A DNA stretch of 64,000 nucleotides from Alcanivorax sp. DSM 26293 (GCF_900107995.1 NZ_FNUM01000002.1:550719-614718), one strand, 5' to 3'. Shown: positions 17,216 through 27,301, counted from the stretch's first letter. Numbers and translations: made by a program. The notes: generated from the sequence alone by a model not told the origin.

Positions 17216-18214
17216 TCAGGAGCGCCAGCAGTAGCGCCACTGCGGCCCGGCGACCGCATCGTCCGGACAGGGGCGCAATTGACGGGACAGCTCCAGCAAA
17301 CTGCGGAGTTGGGAATCGCTGGCACCGAAGTCCAGGCCGAAGGTCACACCCTGATCTGACACCTGCACCAGTGACACGGACCGCATGCCGCTCAGCCCGG
17401 CCAGAAAGCCCTGCAACTGATGCCAGTCTGCCAGCGCGTCCACCCGCTCAACCTCCAGCAGGGTAAGCCCCCGGGACGCACTGCTGGCCACCGAATAACG
17501 CTGGGCGAGCTGGTCAGTGACCGCATCCACCAGCGTCTTTACAGCCTCCCCGGCGGACGCGCTTTCCTCGCGGCCCTGATCCAGAGTCTTCTGGTCTTGC
17601 AGTACACGCCAGCTGACCTTGGTCGGCGAGCCTCGATACATCACGGCAGCGACCACCAGTTCATGGGGATAACGCTCGGAAGCGGCGAGTAACTGACCAT
17701 CGAAACGGCCACGGATATCCGCCACGGTAACCGCACTACGGTCCTGGCTATCCCATTCCGGCACCACCAGGGACAACCCCCGCCGTCTGGCTTCGCCGAT
17801 CAGTGCCTCGCGCAGGGCATGATCGCCGGCCACCAGTTCACCGCGCCCGGCGCCTTGATCCACCAGCCATATCAGCACCTGGGGACGCGGAAATCCCCAG
17901 ACCGAAGCACCTTCCGAGGCCATGAAATCCATCAGCCCCCGGGTGTCATAGCGGACCACCAGGTTGTCGCCGTCATAATCGTAACGGGTCACCCAGCGAT
18001 CCAGCTGGGCCAGTGCCTGCTCTGTCACTGGCTGATCAAGCACCTGCTGCTTGCCACTCAGCCGTACCAGCATATCCCTGAGCCCCTGCTGCAAGACCTG
18101 CTGGCGCTCGCTGTCGCCACGGCCATCCACGGACTGCACAACCGTATTCAGGGATTCTGCCCGGGCCACCAGACACAATCCCAACAACAATGCCACGATT
18201 CCAAGAAAACGCAT
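17216..18214 (-). CDS. DUF2066 domain protein, exported
   Basis: This 332-aa protein has a signal peptide (MRFLGIVALLLGLCLVARAES) and the DUF2066 layout: VQSVDGRGDSERQQVLQQGLRDMLVRLSGK near the N terminus and RPQVLIWLVDQ in the middle. The ATG at 18214 is preferred over an in-frame ATG at 18229 because it gives a compact signal peptide. The function is unknown in the family. It is co-oriented with hda (3-nt gap) and divergent from purM, the usual neighbourhood of this family in gammaproteobacteria. Confidence 0.85.
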   Translation of the reverse strand: MRFLGIVALLLGLCLVARAESLNTVVQSVDGRGDSERQQVLQQGLRDMLVRLSGKQQVLDQPVTEQALAQLDRWVTRYDYDGDNLVVRYDTRGLMDFMASEGASVWGFPRPQVLIWLVDQGAGRGELVAGDHALREALIGEARRRGLSLVVPEWDSQDRSAVTVADIRGRFDGQLLAASERYPHELVVAAVMYRGSPTKVSWRVLQDQKTLDQGREESASAGEAVKTLVDAVTDQLAQRYSVASSASRGLTLLEVERVDALADWHQLQGFLAGLSGMRSVSLVQVSDQGVTFGLDFGASDSQLRSLLELSRQLRPCPDDAVAGPQWRYCWRS

Positions 18215-18361
18215 GACCGCCCATTCCAACCTGAAAATTCAAGCGCGCTATTATCACTTATTCCCTCCCACCACGCGAACCGGATTTTCAGGTGAAGACA
18301 GCGGTGGAAAGATGGGTCCCCCGCCCTTAAAATACGCGCCTTCACCAATCCGGAGCCCCCC

Positions 18362-19405
18362 ATGACCGATCAGAAACGGCCGCTGACCTACCGTGACGCC
18401 GGCGTCGATATCGACGCTGGTAACGAGCTGGTAAAACGTATTGCCCCTGTGGCCAAACGCACCCGTCGTCCCGAGGTGCTGGGCGGTCTGGGTGGCTTCG
18501 GCGCCCTTTGCGAGCTGCCCAGCCGCTACAAGAACCCGGTGTTGGTGGCCGGAACCGACGGGGTCGGTACCAAGCTGCGCCTGGCCATTGATACCGGTCG
18601 CCATGACAAGGTGGGCATCGATCTGGTGGCCATGTGCGTCAACGATCTGATCGTCGGCGGCGCCGAGCCACTGTTTTTCCTCGACTACTACGCCACCGGC
18701 AAACTGGATGTGGACACCGCCACCAGCGTGGTGACCGGCATCGGCGAAGGCTGTGAAATGGCCGGGTGCGCCCTGATTGGTGGCGAAACCGCGGAAATGC
18801 CCGGCATGTATGAAGGTGAAGATTACGATTTGGCCGGCTTCTGCGTGGGCGTGGTGGAAAAGGACGGTGTGCTGGACGGCAGCAAGGTACAAGCTGGCGA
18901 CAAGCTCATTGGCCTGGCCTCCTCCGGCCCCCACTCCAATGGCTACTCATTGATCCGCCGCATCATGGCCCAGTCCGACATCAATATTGACCTGGACGGC
19001 CAACCCCTGATGGAGCACCTGCTGGCCCCCACGCGCATCTATGTAAAGCCCTTGCTGAAACTGCTGGAGCAGGTACCGGTCCACGCCCTTGCCCATATTA
19101 CCGGCGGCGGTCTGCCGGAAAACCTGCCCCGGGTCATGCCGGAGAATACCCGTGCGGTCATTGATACCCGTAGCTGGGAATTCCCAGCCGTCTTCCAGTG
19201 GCTGCAACAGGAAGGCCAGGTACCCGCTTTCGAGATGTACCGTACCTTCAACTGTGGTGTGGGCATGGTCATTGCCGTCCCCGCAGACCAGGTGGATGCC
19301 ACCCTGGCGCTCATGGAAGCCGAAAGCGAAGTGGCCTTCCTGATGGGAGAAATACAGGCCGGTGAAGGGGAACCGGAAGTGGTACTGGAAGGCCTGGCAG
19401 AGTGA
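18362..19405 (+). CDS. purM: phosphoribosylformylglycinamidine cyclo-ligase
   Basis: This 347-aa cytosolic enzyme makes AIR from FGAM with ATP, step 5 of purine synthesis. It starts [20 protein letters not shown] and contains [51 protein letters not shown] and THITGGG-like [14 protein letters not shown], all standard PurM motifs. Its stop overlaps the GTG start of purN by 4 nt, so the two are translationally coupled. Confidence 0.97.
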   Translation: MTDQKRPLTYRDAGVDIDAGNELVKRIAPVAKRTRRPEVLGGLGGFGALCELPSRYKNPVLVAGTDGVGTKLRLAIDTGRHDKVGIDLVAMCVNDLIVGGAEPLFFLDYYATGKLDVDTATSVVTGIGEGCEMAGCALIGGETAEMPGMYEGEDYDLAGFCVGVVEKDGVLDGSKVQAGDKLIGLASSGPHSNGYSLIRRIMAQSDINIDLDGQPLMEHLLAPTRIYVKPLLKLLEQVPVHALAHITGGGLPENLPRVMPENTRAVIDTRSWEFPAVFQWLQQEGQVPAFEMYRTFNCGVGMVIAVPADQVDATLALMEAESEVAFLMGEIQAGEGEPEVVLEGLAE

Positions 19406-20043
19406 CGCACCGCCTTGCTGTCCTGATCAGCGGCTCCGGCACCAATCTGCAGGCCATTATGGCGGCCATCGATAGTGGCCGCCTGAATGCGGAAATCGCC
19501 GTGGTGCTGTCCAACCGTGCCGATGCCGGCGGCCTGAGCCGTGCCCGGCATGCCGGCATTGCCACCGAAGTCCTGGACCACCGCCAGTACGACAGCCGGG
19601 AAGCCTTTGACCAGGCCATGATAACGGCCCTGGATCATTATCAGCCCGGCACGGTGGTACTGGCCGGGTTCATGCGCATTCTCTCGCCCCTGTTTGTGCG
19701 CCACTATGCTGGACAGCTGATAAACATCCATCCTTCCCTGTTGCCCAAATATCGCGGGCTACATACCCATGCCCGCGCTCTGGAAGCCGGCGATTCACAA
19801 CATGGCTGCTCTATCCATTTCGTGACCGAAGAGCTGGATGGTGGCCCACTGATCGCCCAGGCTCCCCTGGACGTCCTTGCGAACGATACCGTTGATTCCT
19901 TGTCCAAACGCGTACAACAACGCGAACACCTGCTTTATCCTCTGGTGTTGCAATGGCGCGCCGAACAGCGCCTGGAACTGGATCACGACGGAGTCAAGCT
20001 GGATGGCAAACCCCTCCCTGAACAGGGTTATCAACTGGTCTAG
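19402..20043 (+). CDS. purN: phosphoribosylglycinamide formyltransferase
   Basis: This 213-aa enzyme formylates GAR with 10-formyl-THF, step 3 of purine synthesis. The protein starts [16 protein letters not shown], and it has the catalytic triad region [45 protein letters not shown] with N, H and D in place. The start is GTG at 19402 within GTGA, overlapping the purM stop. The DUF3108 gene begins inside its 3' end (41-bp overlap). Confidence 0.96.
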   Translation: MTHRLAVLISGSGTNLQAIMAAIDSGRLNAEIAVVLSNRADAGGLSRARHAGIATEVLDHRQYDSREAFDQAMITALDHYQPGTVVLAGFMRILSPLFVRHYAGQLINIHPSLLPKYRGLHTHARALEAGDSQHGCSIHFVTEELDGGPLIAQAPLDVLANDTVDSLSKRVQQREHLLYPLVLQWRAEQRLELDHDGVKLDGKPLPEQGYQLV

Positions 20044-20725
20044 CAGCCTTCTGCTGATGCTGACCCTGGTGGCGCCGGCCAGCCACGCCGGACCGCCGGT
20101 GGCCCCCTTCACGCTGGATTACCATCTCAAAAGCGAGGGCATTCCCTTTACGGTCACCGCTACCCGCACGCTCAAGCCGGTAAAAAACGGCCTGTGGGAA
20201 ATGCAGGTCCAAGCCAAGAACTGGCTGGGCGAAATCCGTGAAATCACCCTGTTTGACTGGCAGCAGTGCATTCCCGAGAGCACCTACTACGGCTACTATC
20301 GGCGCGGGTTGGGCCGGGTGAAGGAAGCCAAGCTGCATCTGGACCGGGAAGCCGGTGTCGCCGCCAGCGAACGCACCGACAAACCCACGCGAAGCTATCC
20401 GATCACCGATGAAGCGACAGACGAGCTGTCTGTCTCCCTGGCCTTGCAGTGCTCCCTGCAAGCAGGGCAACAGGATATCAAGTTACAGGTGGCTGACGAG
20501 CGCTCCCTGGAAACCCACCGTTACCGGGTAGTCGGCGAAGAATCCCTGGAGATTGACGGCCAGCGGATTGAAACCGTAAAAGTACAACGCCAGCGGGGCG
20601 CCAACAGCAAACGACAGACCTATATGTGGTTTGCGCCACAGCATGATTACCTGCTTGTGCAACTCTTGCAGGAAAACAGTGATGGCGACCACGTGATGAC
20701 ACTGCAATCTATGGAAGGATTATAA
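20003..20725 (+). CDS. DUF3108 domain protein, exported
   Basis: This 240-aa protein has a signal peptide ([29 protein letters not shown]). A DUF3108 domain follows: FTLDYHLKSEGIPFTVTATRTL, TLFDWQQCIPESTYYGYYR, and near the end TYMWFAPQHDYLLVQLLQE. The ATG at 20003 lies within purN with GGAG about 10 nt upstream; longer starts have no signal peptide. The DUF3108 function is unknown (periplasmic beta-barrel-like, lipocalin/LolA-like in shape by inference). It is followed 2 nt later by a second DUF3108 gene. Confidence 0.8.
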   Translation: MANPSLNRVINWSSSLLLMLTLVAPASHAGPPVAPFTLDYHLKSEGIPFTVTATRTLKPVKNGLWEMQVQAKNWLGEIREITLFDWQQCIPESTYYGYYRRGLGRVKEAKLHLDREAGVAASERTDKPTRSYPITDEATDELSVSLALQCSLQAGQQDIKLQVADERSLETHRYRVVGEESLEIDGQRIETVKVQRQRGANSKRQTYMWFAPQHDYLLVQLLQENSDGDHVMTLQSMEGL

Positions 20726-20727
20726 CG

Positions 20728-21438
20728 GTGCAACGGATATTACTTGCCCTGCTATTGATAACCAGCAGCCTTGCCTCCGCCGAACCACTGGCGCCCTTCG
20801 CCGCTGAATTCCGCATTTATGTGAATAAACTGCCCACCCCCGTCAAGGCCGATCTGGTCCTGGAGCCTGCCGAGGGCAAAGACTATTACCGCATGCTGCT
20901 CAAGGCCAAGTCGTTCCTGCTCACCAACACGGAAGAGAGCTATTTCCATTGGCGCGACTGCCAGCCCCGGACCACCCACTATGTGCACGAGTTCAAGGGC
21001 TTCGGCCAGCACCGCTACCATCACATGGATTTTCAGTGGGACCCGCCCATGGTCCACAACGAGTCGGAAGACGATCAGGAAAGCCTGGAAATCCCGGAGA
21101 ACACCCTGGATGAGCTGACCATTCTGCTCCGCGGGCGCTGCGTGTTTGCCACCGGTGACAAGGCCTACAAGGTCACCAGTGCCTACGGCGATAAACTCCG
21201 TACCCACCATTTCGAAATCATCGACCGGGAAGAAATCGACACCCCACTGGGCAAGATCGATACCCTGCTGGTGGAGAAAAAGCGTGAGGGAGACAGCAAG
21301 GAAAAGCGTCGCACCCTGTTCTGGGTAGCGCCAAGCCTGGATTACATGGTGGTGAAAGCCAGGCACATTGAAAGCACCCTGCTCAAGGCGGAACTGATCA
21401 TGATTGATTACGCCGGCCCGGATCAAGTCAGCGGATAA
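20728..21438 (+). CDS. second DUF3108-like exported protein
   Basis: This 236-aa protein starts at GTG 20728, 2 nt after the preceding stop. It has a signal peptide (MQRILLALLLITSSLASA) and then the same plan as its neighbour: FAAEFRIYVNKLPTPVKADLVL, SYFHWRDCQPRTTHYVHEFKG, DTLLVEKKREGDSKEKRRTLFWVAPSLDYMVVK. The shared WRDCxP and TLFWVAPSLDY segments mark it as a diverged paralog. It is coupled to purN-DUF3108 in one transcript. The function is unknown. Confidence 0.8.
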   Translation: MQRILLALLLITSSLASAEPLAPFAAEFRIYVNKLPTPVKADLVLEPAEGKDYYRMLLKAKSFLLTNTEESYFHWRDCQPRTTHYVHEFKGFGQHRYHHMDFQWDPPMVHNESEDDQESLEIPENTLDELTILLRGRCVFATGDKAYKVTSAYGDKLRTHHFEIIDREEIDTPLGKIDTLLVEKKREGDSKEKRRTLFWVAPSLDYMVVKARHIESTLLKAELIMIDYAGPDQVSG

Positions 21439-21447
21439 CGCCTGTTC

Positions 21448-21471
21448 GGGAGCGTCGCTGGCGACGCTCCC
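21448..21471. repeat. perfect palindrome between convergent genes
   Basis: GGGAGCGTCG-CTGG-CGACGCTCCC has a 10-bp perfect stem and a 4-nt loop, between the DUF3108 gene and dcd. There is no T-run, so it may be a REP-like unit or a weak bidirectional terminator. Confidence 0.5.
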
Positions 21472-21494
21472 ATGGCAAGCTCAGCCGGCTGCCT

Positions 21495-22064
21495 TTACGC
21501 CCGCGGCAGGGTCACACCGCGCTGCCCCTGATATTTCCCGCCCCGGTCCATGTAGGACGTTTCGCACATCTCATCGGACTCGAAAAACAGCATCTGTGCC
21601 ACCCCTTCATGGGCATAGATCTTCGCCGGCAAGGTAGTGGTATTGGAAAATTCCAGCGTCACATGCCCTTCCCACTCCGGCTCCAGCGGCGTCACATTGA
21701 CGATAATGCCGCAACGCGCATAGGTAGACTTGCCCAGGCAGATGGTCAGCACATTGCGGGGAATGCGGAAGTACTCCACCGTGCGGGCCAGTGCAAAGGA
21801 ATTGGGCGGGATGATGCAGTAATCGCCCTTGATATCCACAAAGCTGCGCTCGTCGAAGGCCTTGGGGTCCACCGTGGCGGAGTGAATATTGGTGAACACC
21901 TTGAACTCATCCGCGCAGCGCACATCGTAGCCATAGCTGGACACGCCGTAGGAAATCATTTTTTCGCCATTCTCGTCGGCACGAATCTGGCCGGCCTGGA
22001 AGGGCTCGATCATGCCTTTTTCGGCGGCCATACGGGTAATCCAGCGATCCGATTTAATCGTCAT
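21495..22064 (-). CDS. dcd: dCTP deaminase
   Basis: This 189-aa enzyme converts dCTP to dUTP for dTMP synthesis. The protein starts [13 protein letters not shown] and carries [66 protein letters not shown] with the catalytic Glu, and a C-terminal [13 protein letters not shown] that closes over the nucleotide. The length is exact for the family. GAGG precedes the ATG. It lies about 95 bp after apbC on the same strand, a common pairing. Confidence 0.97.
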   Translation of the reverse strand: MTIKSDRWITRMAAEKGMIEPFQAGQIRADENGEKMISYGVSSYGYDVRCADEFKVFTNIHSATVDPKAFDERSFVDIKGDYCIIPPNSFALARTVEYFRIPRNVLTICLGKSTYARCGIIVNVTPLEPEWEGHVTLEFSNTTTLPAKIYAHEGVAQMLFFESDEMCETSYMDRGGKYQGQRGVTLPRA

Positions 22065-22159
22065 TATTGCGCCTCAATGTTCCGGGGTAATTGGCGTTCA
22101 AGCGGCCAATGGTAGCAGCATGAAACGCCGCACGCAGCAGGCCAAGTTCACGGCCTTTC

Positions 22160-23245
22160 TCAATGCTGTGTCACTTTGGGAAATGACCGCTTGCCGGCTT
22201 CCGTCAATGACAGCCTGGCCGCGAGACGGCGGGCGGCCTGCCGGTACAGCCCGGCCTCCTCGCTGTCCGGGCAGGCCGCCACCACCGGTTGGCCGCTATC
22301 AGCCTGTTCGCGGATCCGCAGTGACAACGGCAGGGCCGCCAGCACGTCAGTGTGATACTCCCGGGCCATCCTTTCACCGCCGCCCTGGCCGAACACATGC
22401 TCTTGATGGCCGCACTGGCTGCAAATGTGCACCGCCATATTTTCCACAATGCCCAATACCCGGATATCCACCTTGCGAAACATCTCCACCCCCTTGATGG
22501 CATCCAACAGGGCAATATCCTGGGGCGTGGTGATCACAACCGCACCGGCGACGGGAATTTTCTGGGCCAGCGTCAGCTGGATATCGCCAGTGCCCGGGGG
22601 CAGATCCACCAACAGATAATCCAGCTCATGCCAGCGGGTCTGCTCCATCATTTGTACCAGCGCGCCACTGGCTTTCGGCCCCCGCCAGACCACCGGGGTC
22701 TGCTTGGTGGTCAGGTACCCCATGGACATGGTCTGCAACCCATAGGCCTCCACCGGCACGAAGTACTTGCCTTCAAGAACCTCTGGACGAGTGCCGTCCG
22801 GCAAGCCCAGCATCAACGGCTGGCTGGGGCCAAACACATCCGCATCCAGCAGCCCCACCCGGGCGCCCTCCGCCTGCAGCGCCAACGCCAGATTCACCGC
22901 CGTTGTGGATTTCCCCACCCCGCCTTTACCGGAAGCGATGGCAATCACATTGGCGACCTGGTCCAGCGCCGGCAGGCTGCTCTGGGCCCGATGCGGAATG
23001 ATCTTCGCCGTCAGGGTCAACGCCAGCTCGCGGCCTTCCAGCACCGGCTCCAGATACTCCCGAATCTGCGCTATCCATTGCTCACGGATACCGTCAATCG
23101 GAAATCCCAGAACGATTCGGGCGTGGACGGTGCGGTCATCCACCGCCAGTGATTCAATGGCATTCACCGATGCCAGGCTGACGCCCAGATCCTCGGGAAT
23201 AAATTCGCCCAATTGCTGTCGAATGCGTTGCTCGGCTGAACTCAT
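22160..23245 (-). CDS. apbC: iron-sulfur cluster carrier protein ApbC/Mrp
   Basis: This 361-aa MRP/NBP35 P-loop ATPase delivers Fe-S clusters. An N-terminal DUF59-like domain (about 1-85) precedes the deviant Walker A IASGKGGVGKSTTAVNLALAL. DLPPGTGDIQLTL is the switch region, and the cluster-binding CxxC is CSQCGH. The ATG at 23245 has GGAGG at ideal distance; an in-frame ATG at 23299 would add a nonconserved extension. It is divergent from the SIMPL gene. Confidence 0.93.
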   Translation of the reverse strand: MSSAEQRIRQQLGEFIPEDLGVSLASVNAIESLAVDDRTVHARIVLGFPIDGIREQWIAQIREYLEPVLEGRELALTLTAKIIPHRAQSSLPALDQVANVIAIASGKGGVGKSTTAVNLALALQAEGARVGLLDADVFGPSQPLMLGLPDGTRPEVLEGKYFVPVEAYGLQTMSMGYLTTKQTPVVWRGPKASGALVQMMEQTRWHELDYLLVDLPPGTGDIQLTLAQKIPVAGAVVITTPQDIALLDAIKGVEMFRKVDIRVLGIVENMAVHICSQCGHQEHVFGQGGGERMAREYHTDVLAALPLSLRIREQADSGQPVVAACPDSEEAGLYRQAARRLAARLSLTEAGKRSFPKVTQH

Positions 23246-23434
23246 GATGGCCTCCGTTTCGCGAGCTGCGATGATAGGGGCTAAGCCGGGAACAACCAAG
23301 TCACCCCATGGATGTTATCCGTTGAGCGCCAAATCATGGACGCCCTCACACAAACACAAACCTTGGGGTGGTTATCCCGTGATAAATACGCAAAATAGAA
23401 TCCTGCCGATTGGACGGCAGTACAAGGAGAGTCC

Positions 23435-24136
23435 ATGAAACGCATCACCGCCGCATCCCTGATCGCCCTGGGAGCGTTGACCCTTACCGCCTGTAGCGAT
23501 ACACACCAGATGCTCAGCACCGGACCCGACAGTATTACGGTTTCCGGCAATGGCGAAATCGCTGCCCAGCCGGATATTTTTCGGGTGGCCGCGACGGCCC
23601 GCGAGCAAGGCGATGATATTGCCGCCATGAAGTCCCGCGTTGATGACGCGGTGGCCGACATGCTTGACCTGGCCGATGACCTGGACATCGAAGAGAAACA
23701 GGTCCGCGCCAGTGACCTGCACGTCCAGCCACAATGGCAGTACCAGCCTGAACGCAAACTCATCGGCCATGAAGTCAGCCGTGACGTGATCTTCCGTGCC
23801 AACGGTCTGGACACCTACACACGGTTGCTGGAAGGCCTGGCCAAACAAGGCGTACGCGACATTCGTCCTGCTGGCACCGAGGTCAGTAATGCTGACGAGC
23901 TCGCCAACCGGGCCCTGGAAAAAGCCGTGGCCGACGCCCGCCAGCGCGCCCGCATCATCGCTGAGGCCGCTGACCGGGAACTGGGCAAGGCCATCCAGAT
24001 CCATGCGCAGGACGTGCAATCTCCGCAGCCGGTGATCATGATGGCTCGCAGCAAGGAAAGCGGAAACGCCGACAGCTATCGCCCCGGTGAAACCGACATC
24101 ACCGCCCGGGTACAGATCACCTTCGAACTGGATTGA
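23435..24136 (+). CDS. SIMPL domain lipoprotein
   Basis: This 233-aa protein has a lipoprotein signal peptide ending in the lipobox LTAC (MKRITAASLIALGALTLTAC). The SIMPL (DUF541) domain follows: ITVSGNGEIAAQPDIFRVAATA at the start and TDITARVQITFELD at the end. SIMPL proteins are periplasmic with ill-defined roles, one being linked to the IL-1 receptor-associated kinase pathway only by name. Its stop shares one base with the ATG of the AraC-type gene, so the two are translationally coupled, an unusual partnership. Confidence 0.85.
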   Translation: MKRITAASLIALGALTLTACSDTHQMLSTGPDSITVSGNGEIAAQPDIFRVAATAREQGDDIAAMKSRVDDAVADMLDLADDLDIEEKQVRASDLHVQPQWQYQPERKLIGHEVSRDVIFRANGLDTYTRLLEGLAKQGVRDIRPAGTEVSNADELANRALEKAVADARQRARIIAEAADRELGKAIQIHAQDVQSPQPVIMMARSKESGNADSYRPGETDITARVQITFELD

Positions 24137-25164
24137 TGGATAACCTGGGTCAAATCTGCAGCGCGGCGCTGCAGCAATATCTCTCCCACGGTGAGGCCCG
24201 GGGGCTGGATATTGCTGCGGCACTGGATGCTGCCAACCTGGATGCGGAACGGATCCGCCAGCCGGATGCCCGCATACCCGGTGTCAGCTTCCAGACCTTG
24301 CTGCACACACTGATTGACCAGGCCAGAGACCCCCTGTTCGGGCTGCACACTTCCGAGTTCGTGCAACCCGGCTCCTATAACGTGATGGGCTACATTGCCA
24401 TGAGCGCCAGCACGTTGCAGGAGGCCTTGTCCAAGGTCAGTCTCTACGAAAAGCTGGTAGGCGACATGGGCACCACCGACACGCAAGTCACCGATAATCA
24501 GGCGGCCATCCGTTGGCAATGCCGCTACGTCCAGCAACCCGCACGCCAGCACCTGATCGACAATGTGCTGGGGTCCTGGGTCCGCTATGCCCGCTGGCTG
24601 ACCGGAAATGAAAAACTGGCCCCGGCCCAGGTCTGGCTGGAACATCCCCGACCCAGAGCGGCGCTGGTGGAGGAATACCAGCGAGTGTTTCTCTGCGAGG
24701 TGCGGTTTGCCCAGCCCTGCTCGGCCCTGATCGGCCCACCGGACCTGCTGCAACAACCCATCCGTCAACCGGACCCACTATTGCTGTCTACCCTGGAAGC
24801 CCACGCGATCCAGCAACTCAACCAGCTGGGCGTGGAAACCAGCCTGGGCCAGCGGGTCAAGCAGTGCATCCAGGATGCCATTGGCCATTCCCTGCCCCGC
24901 AAGGAAACCATCGCCGAACGACTTGGCATGAATGTTCGCACGCTCCACCGTCGCCTGGCCGATGAAGGCCACAACTGGCAAAAACTGCTGGATGAGGTGC
25001 GCCTGCACCGGGCCCGGCAACTGCTTTGCCAGAGCCCGGCTCCCCAGGCAGAGATTGCCGAAGCCCTGGGCTACTCGGATATCCGCTCTTTCCAGCGCAG
25101 CTTCAAGCGACATACCGGCATCACCCCGGGTCAGTTCCGCACCCGGCACAAGTCCGATTTGTAA
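24136..25164 (+). CDS. AraC family transcriptional regulator
   Basis: This 342-aa regulator has an N-terminal arabinose-binding-like domain of the OruR/ArgR type (QPGSYNVMGYIAMSASTLQEAL) and a C-terminal AraC double helix-turn-helix from about residue 240 (ETIAERLGMNVRTLHRRLADEG, AEIAEALGYSDIRSFQRSFKRHTGITPGQFR). The second helix motif is canonical. The ATG at 24136 overlaps the SIMPL stop by one base; a TTG one codon earlier is also possible. The inducer and targets are unknown. Close relatives commonly control adjacent lipid or alkane genes. Confidence 0.88.
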   Translation: MDNLGQICSAALQQYLSHGEARGLDIAAALDAANLDAERIRQPDARIPGVSFQTLLHTLIDQARDPLFGLHTSEFVQPGSYNVMGYIAMSASTLQEALSKVSLYEKLVGDMGTTDTQVTDNQAAIRWQCRYVQQPARQHLIDNVLGSWVRYARWLTGNEKLAPAQVWLEHPRPRAALVEEYQRVFLCEVRFAQPCSALIGPPDLLQQPIRQPDPLLLSTLEAHAIQQLNQLGVETSLGQRVKQCIQDAIGHSLPRKETIAERLGMNVRTLHRRLADEGHNWQKLLDEVRLHRARQLLCQSPAPQAEIAEALGYSDIRSFQRSFKRHTGITPGQFRTRHKSDL

Positions 25165-25361
25165 GAGATAGCTTACAAAATTTATCGGCTTTCTCTTATG
25201 CGCATTGGATCATAATCCCGTTCGGTATCTACCCCACCGCCACCGGTCGTTATCGCTTTGCCCGTGCCTCCACGGTTTGACTACAACAGTCCCCAAGGGA
25301 TCGCGACGTTCCCCCAAACCACCGAGCCCATCGGTTTCAGGAACCTCTACAGGGACGTACC

Positions 25362-25670
25362 ATGAACCGCAAAATCTCCGTCAGTGGCCTGACTCATGAC
25401 TCTGCCAGCGCCTTTGTCTCCATGATGGGCATCATCAATGGTCGTTGCAGCGTTATTTGGGAAAATGCCGACCCCGGACAAGCCGACGTATTATTGGTCG
25501 CCGCCAGTGAGGCACGTCATCTTCCCGCCGGCAAAGGGGACAAACCCTGCATCGTGGTATACCCCAGCTCCCAGAACCGACCCAATGCCCCCTTCACCCT
25601 GTCCCATCCATTCCGTGCCATGAACATGATCCGGGTTCTGGAAGACGTGGCCCGGGCCTTACCCGGCTGA
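25362..25670 (+). CDS. hypothetical protein (102 aa)
   Basis: The protein starts MNRKISVSGLTHDSASAFVSMMG and contains ADVLLVAASEARHLPAGKGDKPCIVVYPSS, an alternation of strands and helices that resembles the first half of a receiver-like or Rossmann-like fold. No membrane segment or signal peptide is seen. I do not recognise the family. It has about 200 bp of upstream space and a strong terminator after it, so it is probably monocistronic. GGGACGTACC precedes the ATG with only a weak Shine-Dalgarno. Confidence 0.6.
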   Translation: MNRKISVSGLTHDSASAFVSMMGIINGRCSVIWENADPGQADVLLVAASEARHLPAGKGDKPCIVVYPSSQNRPNAPFTLSHPFRAMNMIRVLEDVARALPG

Positions 25671-25727
25671 CCGGCCTGCCCCCCATCAGCTTGCGCTGAT
25701 CGCCTGATAGGCAATTCTGCCCATATA

Positions 25728-25761
25728 AACGCGGCCTTTTCTTTTCGGCCGCGTTCTTTTT
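25728..25761 (+). terminator. rho-independent terminator
   Basis: AACGCGGCC pairs with GGCCGCGTT around a T-rich loop and is followed by CTTTTTGT. It ends the 102-aa gene. Confidence 0.85.
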
Positions 25762-25840
25762 GTCCTACAAAGCCTTAAACCCGGCCTCCAGTCATGGCTA
25801 TACTGACATCAGCCAATGACAATAATGAGCGGAGACCTGC

Positions 25841-27301
25841 ATGAAAGGCACTCTCAAGCAACTGGACCGGGCCATCGAGCGCGCAGAAACCTACGAAGAA
25901 TGGTACGAAGCCAGCCGCGAACACGACCGTCTTTCCGGTGCGGATGAATGGAAGGAAATCGATCGCTCGCCCCATTACGACTATGAGCTGATCCGTAATC
26001 GCCTGTGGCAGATTCGTCAGGCCCGTGAACGCCATGACGTGAACAAGCTGGTGTTCCATTTACACGAAGGCCTGCACGGCAACCTGGGCAATATCTCCAA
26101 CCCGCGCCTTTATCAGCAGACCCGGGTAGGCACCAAGCGTCTGATCGAGAATTATCTCGAAGAAGTCACCATCGCCCTGAATTACCTGTGTGATACCAAC
26201 TTCAAGGAATTCGGGCTCAAGGAAAAACTGGATTTCTTCGAAACCACCGGCCAGGCCTTTGGCCAGAGCTGCCTGATGCTGTCCGGTGGCGCCGCCCTGG
26301 GACTGTTCCATATCGGCGTGGCCCGTTGTCTTTGGGAGCAAGGCCTACTGCCTTCCGTGATCTCCGGCTCCAGTGCCGGCAGCATCATTGCGTCCGTTGT
26401 GGGGACCCACAACGATGAAGAGCTGAAGCTCAAGCTGGAACCGGAAAACATTTATCTGGAAGCCTTCAAGGTGCTGGGCTGGAAGGGCATCGTGCGCGGC
26501 ACGCCAGTACTGGACGGCGACCACCTGGAAGCCTGCCTGGAAGAGAACATCCTCGACATGACCTTCGAGGAGGCCTACCGCCACACCGGTCGTGAAATCA
26601 ACATCACCGTCAGCCCCTACGACCGCAATCAGCACGCCCGTCTGCTTAATTGGCGTACCTCGCCCAATGTGCTGATCCGCAAGGCGTCCCTGGCGTCCTG
26701 CGCGATTCCCGGCATCTACCCGCCGGTCTCCCTGTGGGCCAAGAATATCGATGGCGAGCGGGTGCCCTATATCCCCGGCCGCAAGTTCGTGGATGGCTCC
26801 ATCGTCGACGACCTGCCCATCCGCCGCCTGTCACGACTGTATGGCGTCAACCACTCCATTGTCAGCCAGACCAACCCCCATGTGGTGCCCTTCCTGTCCC
26901 GTAACGAGAACACCGACAGTTCCCTGAGCACCCTGGCAGACTGGGGCCTGAAAAACGTGTCCATGAACCTGCGCTATGCTTTACAACTGATGCAGCGCCG
27001 GGTGGAGTCCAACGACGTGGGCCTGATGTTCGACAAGGCCAAAAGCATGGTCACCCAGAAATACATCGGCGATATCAACATGATCCCGCCGCGCCAGCCC
27101 ATGAACGCCCTGAGAGTCTTGAGCAACCCGACCCTGCAGGATGTACGCAACTACATCCGCAAGGGGGAAAAGGCGACCTGGCCCAAGCTCGATATGGTGG
27201 CCAACACTACCGCCATCAGTCGCACCTTCCGCGACTGCCGCGCCCGTCTGGACCGTATCGAGGAACGCATGCTCGATCAGGTACCGATGACCGCCGTCTG
27301 A
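25841..27301 (+). CDS. DUF3336/patatin-like phospholipase or lipase
   Basis: This 486-aa protein has an N-terminal DUF3336 region (about 1-140) and a patatin domain. The glycine-rich oxyanion loop is LSGGAALGLFHIGV. The nucleophile is S178 in GSSAG, and the catalytic Asp is D318 in FVDGSIVDDLP, so the Ser-Asp dyad is intact. DUF3336-patatin proteins include the yeast Tgl3-5 triacylglycerol lipases, so hydrolysis of storage lipid or phospholipid is likely. There is no signal peptide, so it is cytosolic or membrane-peripheral. It starts ATG with GGAGA upstream. Confidence 0.9.
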   Translation: MKGTLKQLDRAIERAETYEEWYEASREHDRLSGADEWKEIDRSPHYDYELIRNRLWQIRQARERHDVNKLVFHLHEGLHGNLGNISNPRLYQQTRVGTKRLIENYLEEVTIALNYLCDTNFKEFGLKEKLDFFETTGQAFGQSCLMLSGGAALGLFHIGVARCLWEQGLLPSVISGSSAGSIIASVVGTHNDEELKLKLEPENIYLEAFKVLGWKGIVRGTPVLDGDHLEACLEENILDMTFEEAYRHTGREINITVSPYDRNQHARLLNWRTSPNVLIRKASLASCAIPGIYPPVSLWAKNIDGERVPYIPGRKFVDGSIVDDLPIRRLSRLYGVNHSIVSQTNPHVVPFLSRNENTDSSLSTLADWGLKNVSMNLRYALQLMQRRVESNDVGLMFDKAKSMVTQKYIGDINMIPPRQPMNALRVLSNPTLQDVRNYIRKGEKATWPKLDMVANTTAISRTFRDCRARLDRIEERMLDQVPMTAV

